From: Streptomyces coacervatus
GTDB taxonomy: Bacteria; Actinomycetota; Actinomycetes; Streptomycetales; Streptomycetaceae
Direction of reading: 5' to 3'
NCBI RefSeq assembly: GCF_029223485.1
Contig: NZ_JARHTP010000017.1
Location: 62,001-126,000, forward strand
Length of the DNA: 64,000 nt
In this document: one piece after another, positions 7,968 through 16,895 of the stretch
Numbering within the stretch: position 1 is the first letter of the stretch
Layout of the letters: every line of letters begins with the position of its first letter
Notes under the pieces: model-generated
What the model was told of the DNA's origin: nothing
What the model saw: the letters and a program-made list of their open reading frames with translations, nothing else
The model's database searches: none
Translations under genes and position numbers: made by a program

Positions 7968-9092
7968 TCACGTCTCACTCTTGCGGTGCACCCGCGCAAC
8001 CCAGTCCGCCGGTTTGGAGATCTCCGCCTTCGTCGGCAGGGTGTTGGGGGACGTCCACACACGGTTGAAGCCGTCCATGCCGACCTGGTCGACGACGGCT
8101 CGTACGAAGCGTTCGCCGTCGCGGTACTGCCTGAGTTTGGCATCCAGACCGAGCAGCTTGCGCAGGGCCATGTCCAGTCGGGAGGCGCCCTTCGCCCGGC
8201 GCTGCTGGAACTTCTCGCGGATCTCGGCGACGGACGGCACGACGGCCGGGCCCACCCCGTCCATCACGAAGTCGGCGTGGCCCTCCAGGAGAGACATCAC
8301 GGCGGTGAGGCGCCCGAGGATCTCCCGCTGCGCCGGGGTCTGCACGATCTCCACGAAGGATCGTCCGCCGTCGTCCTCCTCGCCCTCGGGGCGTCCGCCG
8401 GCAAGGGACTGGGCGGCTTCCCGGATGCGCTCCAGGACCGTCATGGGGTCGACTTCGGTCTCACCCAAGAAAGACTGGATTTCGCCCTCCAGGTGGTCGC
8501 GCAGCCAGGGCACCGCGCTGAACTGCGTGCGATGCGTCTCCTCGTGCAGGCAGACCCAGAGGCGGAAGTCGTGGGGCTGTACGTCGAGTTCGCGCTCCAC
8601 GTGCACGATGTTCGGGGCGACGAGGAGCAGCCGGCCGCCGCCGTTCTCGCCGGCCGGGAGCTCGCGCGTCGCGGGGGCGAAGGTCTCGTACTGGCCCAGC
8701 ACCCGGGAGGCCAGGAACGACAGCAGCATGCCCAGCTCGACGCCGGTGACCTTGCCGCCGACGGCGCCGAGGACCGCGCCGCCGGGGGTGTTGCCGCGCC
8801 GCTCCTGCATCTTGTCGAGCAGCGGCTTGAGGATCTCCCGGAAGCCTGCGACGTTCGCCCGGACCCAGCCGGGGCGGTCGACGACGAGGACCGGGGTGTC
8901 GTGGGTGTCTTCCCTGCCCATACGAGTGAAGCCCCGGACGTGTTCCTCCGAGGCCTTGGCATGCCGGCGCAGCTCCGCGACGACGGCCCGGGCCTCGTCA
9001 CGGCTCACGTCGGGGCCCGGCCGCACGAGCCGGGTCGCGGTCGCCACCGCGAGATTCCAGTCGACCATCTCGGCACCACCGATGCTCGTCAT
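7968..9092 (-). CDS. Zinc-dependent metalloprotease, DUF2342 family
   Basis: A 374-residue soluble protein. The zinc protease motif HEETHRTQF (HExxH) is at about residue 180. The block just before it (GGRLLLVAPNIVHVERELDV) and the downstream helices ending in VARVHRKSE are those of the actinobacterial coenzyme F420 biosynthesis-associated / DUF2342 family. No signal peptide is visible, so it is probably cytoplasmic. It lies between dacB and tilS on the same strand, an arrangement I recall from other actinomycetes. Natural substrate is unknown. ATG start; ribosome site weak. Confidence 0.85.
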   Translation of the reverse strand: MTSIGGAEMVDWNLAVATATRLVRPGPDVSRDEARAVVAELRRHAKASEEHVRGFTRMGREDTHDTPVLVVDRPGWVRANVAGFREILKPLLDKMQERRGNTPGGAVLGAVGGKVTGVELGMLLSFLASRVLGQYETFAPATRELPAGENGGGRLLLVAPNIVHVERELDVQPHDFRLWVCLHEETHRTQFSAVPWLRDHLEGEIQSFLGETEVDPMTVLERIREAAQSLAGGRPEGEEDDGGRSFVEIVQTPAQREILGRLTAVMSLLEGHADFVMDGVGPAVVPSVAEIREKFQQRRAKGASRLDMALRKLLGLDAKLRQYRDGERFVRAVVDQVGMDGFNRVWTSPNTLPTKAEISKPADWVARVHRKSET

Positions 9093-9170
9093 GCGTCAAC
9101 GGTACGTGAGCGTTCCCACTTGGGGCAGGCCGCGGGAGGCAGGCGGAGGCGGCCGTGGCCGGTGGCCGCG

Positions 9171-10832
9171 TCAGCTGCAACCGCACGCCGCCAGTGCCGT
9201 GGCCGTCCGGTCCAGCGCGGACTGGGCCTCCAGGGGGCTCGTCGTGTCCGATGCCAGGAAGGCGAACGCCAGCAGGCGGCCGTCCTGGTCGACGACCGTT
9301 CCCGCCAGGGTGTTCACGCCCGTCAGAGTGCCCGTCTTCGCTCGTACGACACCTGCCGCGCCGCCCGTGTAACGGCTGGTCAGGGTGCCGGTGAAGCCGG
9401 CCACCGGAAGGCCCGTCAGGACCGGGCGGAGTTCGGGGTGGGCGGGGTCGCCGGCCTTCACCAGCAGGGCGGTAAGCAGGTCGGCCGTGAGTCTGTCGTC
9501 CCGGTCGAGGCCACTGCCGTCGTGGAACTGGGCGCCCTTGAGGGGGAGTTCGAGCTTCTTCAGTGCGCCGGCGATCGCGGACGCGCCGCCGTCGAAGCTC
9601 GCGCGCTGCCCCGTCGCGGCGGCCGTCTGCCGCGCCAGGGCCTCCGCGATGTCGTTGTCGCTGTTGGTCAGCATGCGCTCGACCAGGGACGAGAGCGGGG
9701 GCGAGGAGACGGCGGCGAGGTTCTCGGCCCGGGTCGTCGCCTTGGACGGGCCGGGGGACGTGGTCTTGATGCCCTGGCCCGCCAGGAACGTCCCGAACGT
9801 GCGCGCCGCGTCCGCCGCCGGGTCCGTCACGCGCGTGACCGGCCCGCTCGTCGAGTCGTCCGTGCGGCCCTCGTCGGCCATCAGGGCGCTCACGGGCGCG
9901 AGGTTGCCGTTGACGCCGATGGGGTGGAGCTCGGGTCCGGCGTACAGGGTGGTGTCGTAGGAGAGCGTGACCTCCTTGATGCCGCGCTTCTTGAGGGCGG
10001 TCGCCGTCCTGTCGGCCAGGTCCCTCAGGCTCGCCCAGCCGTCCGCCTCTTCGTGGGCGGTCAGGGTCGGGTCGCCGCCGCCGACCAGGACGAGTTCCTT
10101 GGTGTCGGGTTCCAGGGCCGTGCGGGTGGTCAGGCGGTGGTCGGCGCCCAGCGTCGACAGCGCGGCGACCGCGGTGGCGATCTTCGTCACGGAGGCGGGG
10201 GTCAGCGCGTCGTCGGCGCCGGTGCCGTAGAGGCGCTTGCCGGTGGCGACGTCGACGACCGCGGCGGTGTGGCGGGCGCCGAGCGCCGCGTCCTTCAGCA
10301 GGGGGTCCAGGACGCCGGAGAGGGCCGTTGCGGTCGGGGCCGACCTGACGGTGCTCGTGGCGCCGCCCAGGCCGGTCAGGACGGATGCGGCGCTGGGGGC
10401 GGGGCGGGGCCCCCCGGCCGTCGTACCGCCTGAATCGGACGTATCGCCATTACGGTCGTGATCTGCGCCACCCGTATGGTCCAGAGCGGCTGCACGGTCC
10501 ACCTCGGCCGTACGCTGACCGGTGGAGTCCCAGGGGCCGGCGGCGGTCGCCACGGTGACGGCCAGCGCCACACCGGCGGTGGCGGCGCCCGCGGTGAACT
10601 GCCAGGTCCTGACGGTCTTCGGCCATCTGATCCGGGCGGGCCGCACCCGTGCGAGCTGCGGTTTCGCAGCAGTCGCGGCCCGTTCGAGACGTGGTCGCAC
10701 GGCGTTCGCGGCCCGTTCGAGCTGCGGGCGTACGGTCCCGGCGGCCCGTGCCAGACGCGGTCGGACGGCGTTCGCGGCCCGCACCACCTGCGGCTTCGCG
10801 GCCCGCCAAGGCCTCAGCTCTGGCACGACCAC
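9171..10832 (-). CDS. dacB: D-alanyl-D-alanine carboxypeptidase / endopeptidase (PBP4, peptidase S13)
   Basis: A penicillin-binding protein that trims or cleaves peptidoglycan cross-bridges outside the membrane. Active-site motifs are SVTK (nucleophile Ser, about 210), SDN (about 398) and KTGT (about 507). The protein is 553 residues and starts with GTG behind AAAGGGG. The N-terminus is unusual: before the membrane segment (WQFTAGAATAGVALAVTV, about 78-95) lie four imperfect copies of a 12-14 residue unit, A-A-[NG]-[AT]-V-R-P-[RQ]-L-[AE]-R, forming a basic, likely helical cytoplasmic tail. A Thr/Gly/Asp-rich linker follows the membrane anchor. It is divergent from ppa. Confidence 0.92.
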   Translation of the reverse strand: MVVPELRPWRAAKPQVVRAANAVRPRLARAAGTVRPQLERAANAVRPRLERAATAAKPQLARVRPARIRWPKTVRTWQFTAGAATAGVALAVTVATAAGPWDSTGQRTAEVDRAAALDHTGGADHDRNGDTSDSGGTTAGGPRPAPSAASVLTGLGGATSTVRSAPTATALSGVLDPLLKDAALGARHTAAVVDVATGKRLYGTGADDALTPASVTKIATAVAALSTLGADHRLTTRTALEPDTKELVLVGGGDPTLTAHEEADGWASLRDLADRTATALKKRGIKEVTLSYDTTLYAGPELHPIGVNGNLAPVSALMADEGRTDDSTSGPVTRVTDPAADAARTFGTFLAGQGIKTTSPGPSKATTRAENLAAVSSPPLSSLVERMLTNSDNDIAEALARQTAAATGQRASFDGGASAIAGALKKLELPLKGAQFHDGSGLDRDDRLTADLLTALLVKAGDPAHPELRPVLTGLPVAGFTGTLTSRYTGGAAGVVRAKTGTLTGVNTLAGTVVDQDGRLLAFAFLASDTTSPLEAQSALDRTATALAACGCS

Positions 10833-10911
10833 CAGCCCCTTTCGCGATCACACACCTGCGTGAGGGACACTTAACCACCAGAACTATGTGCTGATCATGG
10901 AGGAGCCACCG

Positions 10912-11403
10912 GTGGAGTTCGACGTCACGATCGAGATCCCGAAGGGTTCGCGGAACAAGTACGAGGTGGACCACGAGACCGGTCGGATCCGCCTGGACCG
11001 TCGACTCTTCACCTCGACCGCCTACCCGACCGACTACGGATTCGTCGAGAACACCCTCGGCGAGGACGGCGACCCGCTGGACGCGCTGGTCATCCTGGAC
11101 GAGCCGACGTTCCCGGGCTGCCTGATCAAGTGCCGCGCGATCGGCATGTTCCGGATGACGGACGAGGCCGGCGGCGACGACAAGCTGCTGTGCGTGCCGG
11201 CGACGGACCCGCGGGTCGAGCACCTGCGTGACATCCACCACGTCTCCGAGTTCGACCGCCTGGAGATCCAGCACTTCTTCGAGGTCTACAAGGACCTGGA
11301 GCCCGGCAAGTCCGTCGAGGGCGCCAACTGGGTGGGCCGGGTCGACGCCGAGGTCGAGATCGAGCGGTCGTACAAGCGCTTCAAGGAGTCCGGCGGTCAC
11401 TGA
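10912..11403 (+). CDS. ppa: Inorganic pyrophosphatase
   Basis: A soluble family I pyrophosphatase that hydrolyses PPi to phosphate and drives biosynthetic reactions. The GTG at 10912 was chosen because GGAGGAG (10899-10905) precedes it by 6 bases; this gives 163 residues, the usual size. Metal-binding Asp residues sit in EDGDPLDALVI, and EIPKGSRNKYEVD, YPTDYGFVENT and HHVSEFDRLEIQHFFEVYKDLEPGK are family blocks. It is transcribed away from dacB across an 80-base gap that must hold both promoters. The window also encodes a membrane pyrophosphatase, so PPi has two fates. Confidence 0.96.
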   Translation: MEFDVTIEIPKGSRNKYEVDHETGRIRLDRRLFTSTAYPTDYGFVENTLGEDGDPLDALVILDEPTFPGCLIKCRAIGMFRMTDEAGGDDKLLCVPATDPRVEHLRDIHHVSEFDRLEIQHFFEVYKDLEPGKSVEGANWVGRVDAEVEIERSYKRFKESGGH

Positions 11404-11419
11404 GCCCCGGCAGTGTTCT

Positions 11420-11450
11420 CGGGCCGCACGCGTACGCGTGCGGCCCGTTT
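11420..11450 (+). terminator. Terminator of ppa
   Basis: A perfect 28-base palindrome (arms of 14, CGGGCCGCACGCGT and its complement) begins 17 bases after the ppa stop and is followed by TTT. A good intrinsic terminator candidate. Confidence 0.85.
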
Positions 11451-11507
11451 GCACATCTGTGCGCATACTGGCGTAGCTGCACGCGTCGTACAGGGAGCGT
11501 TACTCAA

Positions 11508-13175
11508 GTGACGGAGGCGGAGGACCACAAGCCGCAGTCGGACGAGGCCAGGGGCGGGTTCGATCCGGAGATCACATCGGAGTTCGCCATTCCGGCGGGG
11601 TTCGCCGCCCCGAGAGGCGTCGCCGAGTCGGAGACCACGTCCGAGTTCGCCGTCCCGGACGGGCTGGGCGTCCTGCAGACGCCGAGCGCGGAGCCGGAAG
11701 GTTCGGCGTTCAGCACGCCGGACACCTACAGCGCCAAGCAGGCCCCCGTCGCCTTCACGCCGGCGACCGGCATACCGGTGGTCAGCCTCACCAAGGACGT
11801 GCCCTGGCAGGACCGGATGCGCACGATGCTGCGGATGCCGGTGGCCGAGCGGCCCGCTCCGGAGCCGGGGCCCAAGGCGGAGGAGGGCGGTCCGGCCGTC
11901 CCGCGCGTGCTCGACCTGACCCTGCGTATCGGCGAGTTGCTGCTGGCGGGCGGTGAGGGCGCGGAGGACGTGGAGGCCGCGATGTTCGCGGTCTGCCGGT
12001 CCTACGGCCTCGACCGCTGCGAGCCGAACGTCACCTTCACCCTGCTGTCGATCTCGTATCAGCCGTCCCTGGTCGACGACCCGGTGACGGCGTCGCGTAC
12101 GGTGCGCCGCCGGGCCACCGACTACACGCGGCTGGCGGCCGTATTCCAGCTGGTGGACGACCTCAGCGACCCGGAGACCCATATCTCCCTGGAGGAGGCC
12201 TACCGGCGGCTCGCCGAGATCCGGCGCAACCGGCACCCGTACCCGGGCTGGGTGCTGACCGGGGCGAGCGGACTGCTCGCCGGGGCGGCCTCGGTGCTCG
12301 TCGGCGGTGACTGGATCGTCTTCATCGCGGCCATGCTGGGCGCGATGCTCGGCGACCGGCTGGCCTGGCTGTGCGCGGGGCGCGGGCTGCCGGAGTTCTA
12401 CCAGTTCACGGTCGCCGCGATGCCTCCCGCGGCCATCGGGATCGCACTCACCGTGGCGCACGTCGACGTCAAGGCGTCCGCGGTCATCACCGGTGGGCTG
12501 TTCGCGCTGCTGCCGGGGCGGGCACTGGTGGCGGGCGTACAGGACGGGCTGACCGGGTTCTACATCACCGCGTCGGCGCGGCTGCTGGAGGTCATGTACC
12601 TGTTCGTGGGCATCGTCGTGGGCGTGCTGGTGGTGCTCTATTTCGGGGTGAATCTGGGCGCCAAGCTCAACCCCGACGCGGCCGTGACCATCGCCGAACG
12701 GCCCGGGTGGCAGATCGGGGCGTCGATGCTTCTGTCACTGACGTTCGCCGTGCTGCTGCAGCAGGAGCGGGCCACCGTGCTGTGGGTGACGTTGAACGGT
12801 GGTGTCGCGTGGTCGGTGTACGGCGCGCTGCACTATCCCGGTGGGATCTCGCCGGTTGCCTCCACGGCTGTGGCGGCGGGGCTGGTCGGGCTGTTCGGGC
12901 AGTTGCTGTCGCGGTATCGGTTCGCTTCGGCGTTGCCCTACACAACCGCGGCGATCGGGCCCCTGTTGCCAGGGTCGGCCACCTATTTCGGGTTGTTGTC
13001 GATCGCTCAGAACGAGGTCGACAAGGGGTTGGTGTCCTTGGCCACGGCGGCTTCGTTGGCCATGGCCATTGCCATCGGGGTCAACCTAGGGTCGGAGATC
13101 TCGCGGTTGTTCCTTCGAGTGCCGGGTGCATCCGCGGCGGGGCGCAGGGCTGCGAAGCGGACTCGGGGGTTCTGA
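11508..13175 (+). CDS. Threonine/serine exporter (ThrE) family membrane protein
   Basis: A 555-residue protein with a GTG start and AGGGAG about 10 bases ahead. The first 125 or so residues are acidic and disordered (repeats of ITSEFAIPAG / TTSEFAVPDG). They are followed by a soluble DUF1212-type domain (LDLTLRIGELLLAGGEGAEDVEAAM, conserved in ThrE) and about ten hydrophobic helices from residue 245 on. This is the ThrE arrangement of exporter halves fused in one chain. It probably exports threonine or serine or related small amino acids. The C-terminal GRRAAKRTRGF is basic. Ends convergent with the DedA gene. Confidence 0.85.
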   Translation: MTEAEDHKPQSDEARGGFDPEITSEFAIPAGFAAPRGVAESETTSEFAVPDGLGVLQTPSAEPEGSAFSTPDTYSAKQAPVAFTPATGIPVVSLTKDVPWQDRMRTMLRMPVAERPAPEPGPKAEEGGPAVPRVLDLTLRIGELLLAGGEGAEDVEAAMFAVCRSYGLDRCEPNVTFTLLSISYQPSLVDDPVTASRTVRRRATDYTRLAAVFQLVDDLSDPETHISLEEAYRRLAEIRRNRHPYPGWVLTGASGLLAGAASVLVGGDWIVFIAAMLGAMLGDRLAWLCAGRGLPEFYQFTVAAMPPAAIGIALTVAHVDVKASAVITGGLFALLPGRALVAGVQDGLTGFYITASARLLEVMYLFVGIVVGVLVVLYFGVNLGAKLNPDAAVTIAERPGWQIGASMLLSLTFAVLLQQERATVLWVTLNGGVAWSVYGALHYPGGISPVASTAVAAGLVGLFGQLLSRYRFASALPYTTAAIGPLLPGSATYFGLLSIAQNEVDKGLVSLATAASLAMAIAIGVNLGSEISRLFLRVPGASAAGRRAAKRTRGF

Positions 13176-13226
13176 GCGCCTATCAGCTCGGTGCGATCTG
13201 TTTGACGGCGAGTGCAGCTTGTTTGT

Positions 13227-13263
13227 GGCTTGTCGCGCAGTTCCCCGCGCCCCTTGAGGGGCG
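13227..13263. repeat. Streptomyces interspersed GC-rich terminator-like repeat, type 1
   Basis: The stretch around TGTCGCGCAGTTCCCCGCGC ends in a CGCCCC-TTGA-GGGGCG hairpin (13248-13263). I recall near-identical units (TCGCGCAGTTCCCCGCGCCCC) many times between genes of Streptomyces chromosomes. Here it sits between two convergent genes and can terminate both. Confidence 0.7.
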
Positions 13264-13266
13264 GTT

Positions 13267-14142
13267 TCAGTAACCCTGGTTCTGGTTGTACGGGTACTGC
13301 TGCTGGTCGCCGTACTGGCCCTGCTGGTACGTCTGCTGCGGGTACTGCTGGGCGTAATGCTGCTGGTTGGGGTCGTACGGCTGCTGCTGCGGCTGCTGCT
13401 GGTACTGCTGGTGGTGGTAGCCCTGGTCGTCCGTCGGCGGGATGCGGCGCAGCTGGGTCGTCGCGTCGTCCATGACCGGGGGCTGCTGGGCCTGGTGGTG
13501 GGCCGACTGCTCGGGGGTCTTCCTGGCCTTGGAGCGGGCGCGCAGGAACTCGATGATGATCGGGATCACCGAGACGAGGACGATCAGGATGAGGATCGCT
13601 TCGATGTTCTTGTGGACGAAGTCGACCTTGCCCAGCCAGGAGCCGAGCAGGGTGACGCCGGCGCCCCACATGACGCCACCGATGACGTTGAAGGTCAGGA
13701 ACGAGCGGTACTTCATGCCGCTGACGCCGGCGATGATCGGCGTGAACGTACGCACGATGGGCACGAAGCGGGCCAGGACCAGGGACTTCGGGCCGTACTT
13801 CTCGAAGAACTCGTGGGCCTTGACCACGTTCTCCTGCTTGAAGAGGCGGGAGTCGGGGCGGTTGAAGAGCGACGGGCCGACCTTCTTGCCGAACATGTAG
13901 CCCGCCTGGTCGCCCAGGATCGCGGCCAGGCAGATCAGGGCGATGGCGGCCCACAGCGGGAAGTTCAGCTGGTTCGTCGTGATCAGCAGGCCGCAGGTGA
14001 ACAGCAGCGAGTCACCCGGCAGGAAGAAGCCGATGAGCAGGCCCGATTCCGCGAAGACGATGAGGAGCAGGCCCCAGATGCCGAACGAGTCGAGGAGATT
14101 GTTCGGATCCAGCCAGCTCGGGCCGAGGGCAAGCGTCGTCAC
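13267..14142 (-). CDS. DedA family membrane protein with Gln/Tyr-rich tail
   Basis: The N-terminal 220 residues are a DedA/VTT-fold membrane protein: IVFAESGLLIGFFLPGDSLLF, the GDQAGYMFGKKVG loop, and the paired motif ARFVPIVRTFTPIIAGVSGM with its conserved Arg residues. DedA proteins act in membrane lipid (undecaprenyl phosphate or phospholipid) translocation and proton-dependent envelope homeostasis. The last 60 or so residues are almost only Gln, Tyr, Pro, Asn and Gly, with runs such as QQYQQQPQQQPYDPNQQH; this low-complexity cytoplasmic tail is not part of the family. GTG start, CAGGAG 9 bases upstream. Length 291. Confidence 0.9.
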   Translation of the reverse strand: MTTLALGPSWLDPNNLLDSFGIWGLLLIVFAESGLLIGFFLPGDSLLFTCGLLITTNQLNFPLWAAIALICLAAILGDQAGYMFGKKVGPSLFNRPDSRLFKQENVVKAHEFFEKYGPKSLVLARFVPIVRTFTPIIAGVSGMKYRSFLTFNVIGGVMWGAGVTLLGSWLGKVDFVHKNIEAILILIVLVSVIPIIIEFLRARSKARKTPEQSAHHQAQQPPVMDDATTQLRRIPPTDDQGYHHQQYQQQPQQQPYDPNQQHYAQQYPQQTYQQGQYGDQQQYPYNQNQGY

Positions 14143-14285
14143 GGTTCCGGGCTCCTGAGGGGGTGGAGGAAGGTACGGCGTCCCTGTGCGGGCCGCCCAA
14201 AGCTATCAACGCAATGTGTCCGCCCCAGGTTCCACCGGTGTCTCCAGGATGCACTGTGCGTCGACTGGCACAAAGCTGTGAGGTT

Positions 14286-14651
14286 ATGGGCATCGATGAA
14301 TACGGCGGCGGTCAGGGTCCACAGCCCGACGTGCTGGTCGTGACGACGAACGACGTACCCGGGCACCGGGTCCAGCAGGTCCTCGGCGAGGTCTTCGGGC
14401 TGACGGTGCGCTCCCGGCATCTGGGGAGCCAGATCGGCGCGGGGCTGAAGTCGATGATCGGCGGGGAGCTGAAGGGGCTCACCAAGACGCTCGTGCAGAC
14501 CCGGAACCAGGCCATGGAGCGGCTCGTCGAGCAGGCACGCGCGCGTGGGGCGAATGCGGTGCTGATGTTCCGCTTCGACGTGACGGAGGCTGCGGACGTG
14601 GGTACGGAGGTGTGCGCGTACGGGACCGCGGTGGTCCTGGCCCGGGAGTGA
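14286..14651 (+). CDS. YbjQ / UPF0145 family protein
   Basis: A 121-residue soluble protein matching the YbjQ family throughout: VLVVTTNDVPGHRVQQVLGEVFGLTVRSR, the glycine-rich LGSQIGAGLKSMIGGELKG, and RARGANAVLMFRFDV. Family members are pentameric beta rings; their biochemical role is unclear. The ATG at 14286 has GAGG only two bases ahead, so the start may lie elsewhere in this stretch. It is divergent from nothing obvious and ends 18 bases before the convergent tipA-like gene. Confidence 0.85.
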   Translation: MGIDEYGGGQGPQPDVLVVTTNDVPGHRVQQVLGEVFGLTVRSRHLGSQIGAGLKSMIGGELKGLTKTLVQTRNQAMERLVEQARARGANAVLMFRFDVTEAADVGTEVCAYGTAVVLARE

Positions 14652-14669
14652 TCCCCCGGGCCAGGAGGG

Positions 14670-15452
14670 CTACGAGGTGTGGCGGGACGCGTTCGCCTCG
14701 ATCGCGTCCCTGAGGTGTTCCGCGAGGCCCGGGCGCATGGCGTCGTAGAACGCCTTGAAGCGCTCGTCGGAGACGTACATGGCGCCGAAGCACCGGTGCA
14801 TCTCGTACGGCACCTCGAAGTAGTACCTGCTGATGTGCTGCCGGTGTTCCTCGGCGAGGTCCATGGCCGCCTCGCCGGACGGCTGCGCACCGGCCGCGAC
14901 CAGGGCCGCGTACCGCTCACCCCAGTCGCCGACCTCGGCCTGGATGCGCTTCCAGTCCTCCTTGGTGTACGTGGCGGCGCGGCGCTGCGACTCGGCGTAT
15001 GCCTCCGTGCCGCCCCAGCGCTGTTCCGCCTCCTCGGCGTACTCCTCGGGGTCCTTGTCGCCGAAGACCTCGAAGCGCTCCTCCGGGGTGAGATTGATGC
15101 CCATCTTGCGTGCCTCCATGGCGTGCTCCACGGCCGCCGCCATCTTCTGCAGCTTCTCGATCCGGGCGGTCAGCAGCTCGTGCTGGCGGCGCAGGTGCGC
15201 GCGCGGGTCCGCGGCCGGGTCGTCGAGCAGGGCGGCGACCTCGTCGAGCGGGAAGCCGAGCTCCCGGTAGAACAGGATCTGCTGCAGCCGGTCGAGGTCG
15301 GCGTCGCTGTAGCGCCGGTGGCCCGCGTGGCTGCGCTCGCTCGGGACGAGCAGGCCGATGTCGTCGTAGTGGTGCAGCGTGCGCACCGTGACGCCGGCGA
15401 AGCCCGCGACCTGTCCCACCGAGTAGCCGACCTGTCCTGTCGAGTGGCTCAC
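14670..15452 (-). CDS. tipA: MerR-family thiopeptide-sensing regulator, TipA-like
   Basis: A 260-residue regulator. Residues 1-75 are a MerR winged helix (VGQVAGFAGVTVRTLHHYDDIGL), then a dimerisation coiled coil (HELLTARIEKLQKMAAAVE), then a TipAS antibiotic-recognition domain (INLTPEERFEVFGD to the C-terminus). In S. lividans TipAL a Cys in MHTCLGEMYVSDERF reacts covalently with thiostrepton; the same position is Cys here (MHRCFGAMYVSDERF, residue 221). The GTG at 15452 has GGGAG upstream; longer frames lack one. It probably activates its own promoter and multidrug-resistance genes when thiopeptides bind. An internal start for a free TipAS-like domain is possible at the Met of MGINLTPEE. 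Confidence 0.9.
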   Translation of the reverse strand: MSHSTGQVGYSVGQVAGFAGVTVRTLHHYDDIGLLVPSERSHAGHRRYSDADLDRLQQILFYRELGFPLDEVAALLDDPAADPRAHLRRQHELLTARIEKLQKMAAAVEHAMEARKMGINLTPEERFEVFGDKDPEEYAEEAEQRWGGTEAYAESQRRAATYTKEDWKRIQAEVGDWGERYAALVAAGAQPSGEAAMDLAEEHRQHISRYYFEVPYEMHRCFGAMYVSDERFKAFYDAMRPGLAEHLRDAIEANASRHTS

Positions 15453-15575
15453 TTCGTCCGCTCCCTTCTCGGTACGCACTCCACGGTGAGTCCTCACGCC
15501 ACGTGAGGTGCAAGCCCGTGTCCCGGCGCAGGCACTCCAGATGTTCCGTCCGTTTTGTCCGCTTATCGTGAGCTA

Positions 15576-16862
15576 GTGGCCCACGACACCGCGCAGCAGC
15601 AGCCCGCCGCCCCTGCAGCACCCGCGCGCATGTTGCTTCCCCTGGTCCTTCCCGCTCTGGTCGTGGGCGTGCTGGCCAGCCTGCTGTTCCTCGGGGTGAG
15701 TGAGGCAGCGACGGCCCTTCAGCATGTGCTGTGGGAGAACCTGCCGGACGCGCTGGGGGTCGGGCGGTACTCCGTCCTGTGGATGCTCGTCATGCTCACC
15801 GCGACCGGGGTGGCGGTCGGGCTCGTGGTGTGGAAGGTGCCGGGGCACGCGGGCCCCGATCCGGCCACCCTCGGGCTCCAGGCGTCCCCCATGCCGCCCG
15901 TCGTGCTCCCGGGGCTGCTGCTGGCGACCGCGCTGATGCTGGCGGGCGGGCCGAGCCTGGGCCCGGAGAACCCGATCATCGCGGTGAACGTGGGACTCGT
16001 CTACTGGCTGGGGAAGCGGTTCATCCCCCGGATGCCGGACGGCATCTGGATCGCGCTGGCGGAGGCGGCGACGATCGGCGCGCTGTTCGGGACGCCCGTG
16101 GCGGCGGCGCTGGTGATCTCCGAGGCGCTGGTGGGGCGGCAGGTGCGCGGGCTGCTGTGGGACAACGTGTTCGCGCCGCTGGTGGCGGCCGGGGCGGGCG
16201 CCATGACGGCCACTCTGGTGGCGCATCCGACCCTCGACCTGGGTCTGCCGCCGCTCAGCGGGCATCCCGGCTGGGGCGATCTGCTGGCCGCGCTCGTGGT
16301 CGCCTCGCTGGCCGCCGTTCTGGGCATGTGCGCGGTGTACGCCTTCCCCTACGTCCACAGTGTCTTCAAACGCCTGCGGCACCCCATGGTGGCGCTTCCG
16401 GTAGGCGGGCTCGTCCTGGGGCTGCTGGGAGCCCTGGGCGGGAGTCTCACGCTCTTCAAGGGGCTGGACCAGATCGCGGAGCTGGCCAAGCACCCCGACG
16501 GCTGGTCGGCGGGCGAGTTCATGAAGATGGCGGTGGTGAAGCTCGCCGCGCTGCTGGTCTCCGCATCCTGCGGCTTCCGGGGCGGGCGGATCTTCCCGGC
16601 GGTCTTCGTGGGCGGCGCGTTCGGGCTGTGCGCGCACGCGCTCGTGTCCGGTGTCGATCCGGCGATCGGTGTCTCCGCGGGCGTCCTGGGCATGCTTCTC
16701 GCCGTCACCCGGCATGGCTGGCTGAGCCTGTTCACGGCCGCCGTGCTGGTGGCCTCCCCGACGATCATCGCGCTGCTCTGCCTCGCCTCACTGCCCGCCT
16801 GGCTGCTGGTGACCGGCCGGCCCCAGATGCGGCTGCGCGACGACGGAACTCAGATCCGCTGA
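15576..16862 (+). CDS. ClC-family ion channel/transporter, YfeO-like
   Basis: A 428-residue membrane protein with about ten hydrophobic segments. Two re-entrant ClC-type motifs are recognisable: GGPSLGPENP at about residue 128 (equivalent to the GREGP loop) and GFRGGRIFPAVFVGG at about 338 (equivalent to GxFxP). The selectivity Ser motif GSGIP is not evident, as in YfeO proteins. The N-terminus is Gln/Ala/Pro-rich. The GTG at 15576 is the start used; a TTG at 15555 or the ATG before LLPLVLPALVV are alternatives. It is 33 bases ahead of glutamate decarboxylase. In acid-stressed bacteria ClC proteins compensate the charge moved by decarboxylase systems, which gives this pairing a sense. Confidence 0.82.
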   Translation: MAHDTAQQQPAAPAAPARMLLPLVLPALVVGVLASLLFLGVSEAATALQHVLWENLPDALGVGRYSVLWMLVMLTATGVAVGLVVWKVPGHAGPDPATLGLQASPMPPVVLPGLLLATALMLAGGPSLGPENPIIAVNVGLVYWLGKRFIPRMPDGIWIALAEAATIGALFGTPVAAALVISEALVGRQVRGLLWDNVFAPLVAAGAGAMTATLVAHPTLDLGLPPLSGHPGWGDLLAALVVASLAAVLGMCAVYAFPYVHSVFKRLRHPMVALPVGGLVLGLLGALGGSLTLFKGLDQIAELAKHPDGWSAGEFMKMAVVKLAALLVSASCGFRGGRIFPAVFVGGAFGLCAHALVSGVDPAIGVSAGVLGMLLAVTRHGWLSLFTAAVLVASPTIIALLCLASLPAWLLVTGRPQMRLRDDGTQIR

Positions 16863-16895
16863 CATCCGTTCCTCCAACGACACAAGGAGACGACC

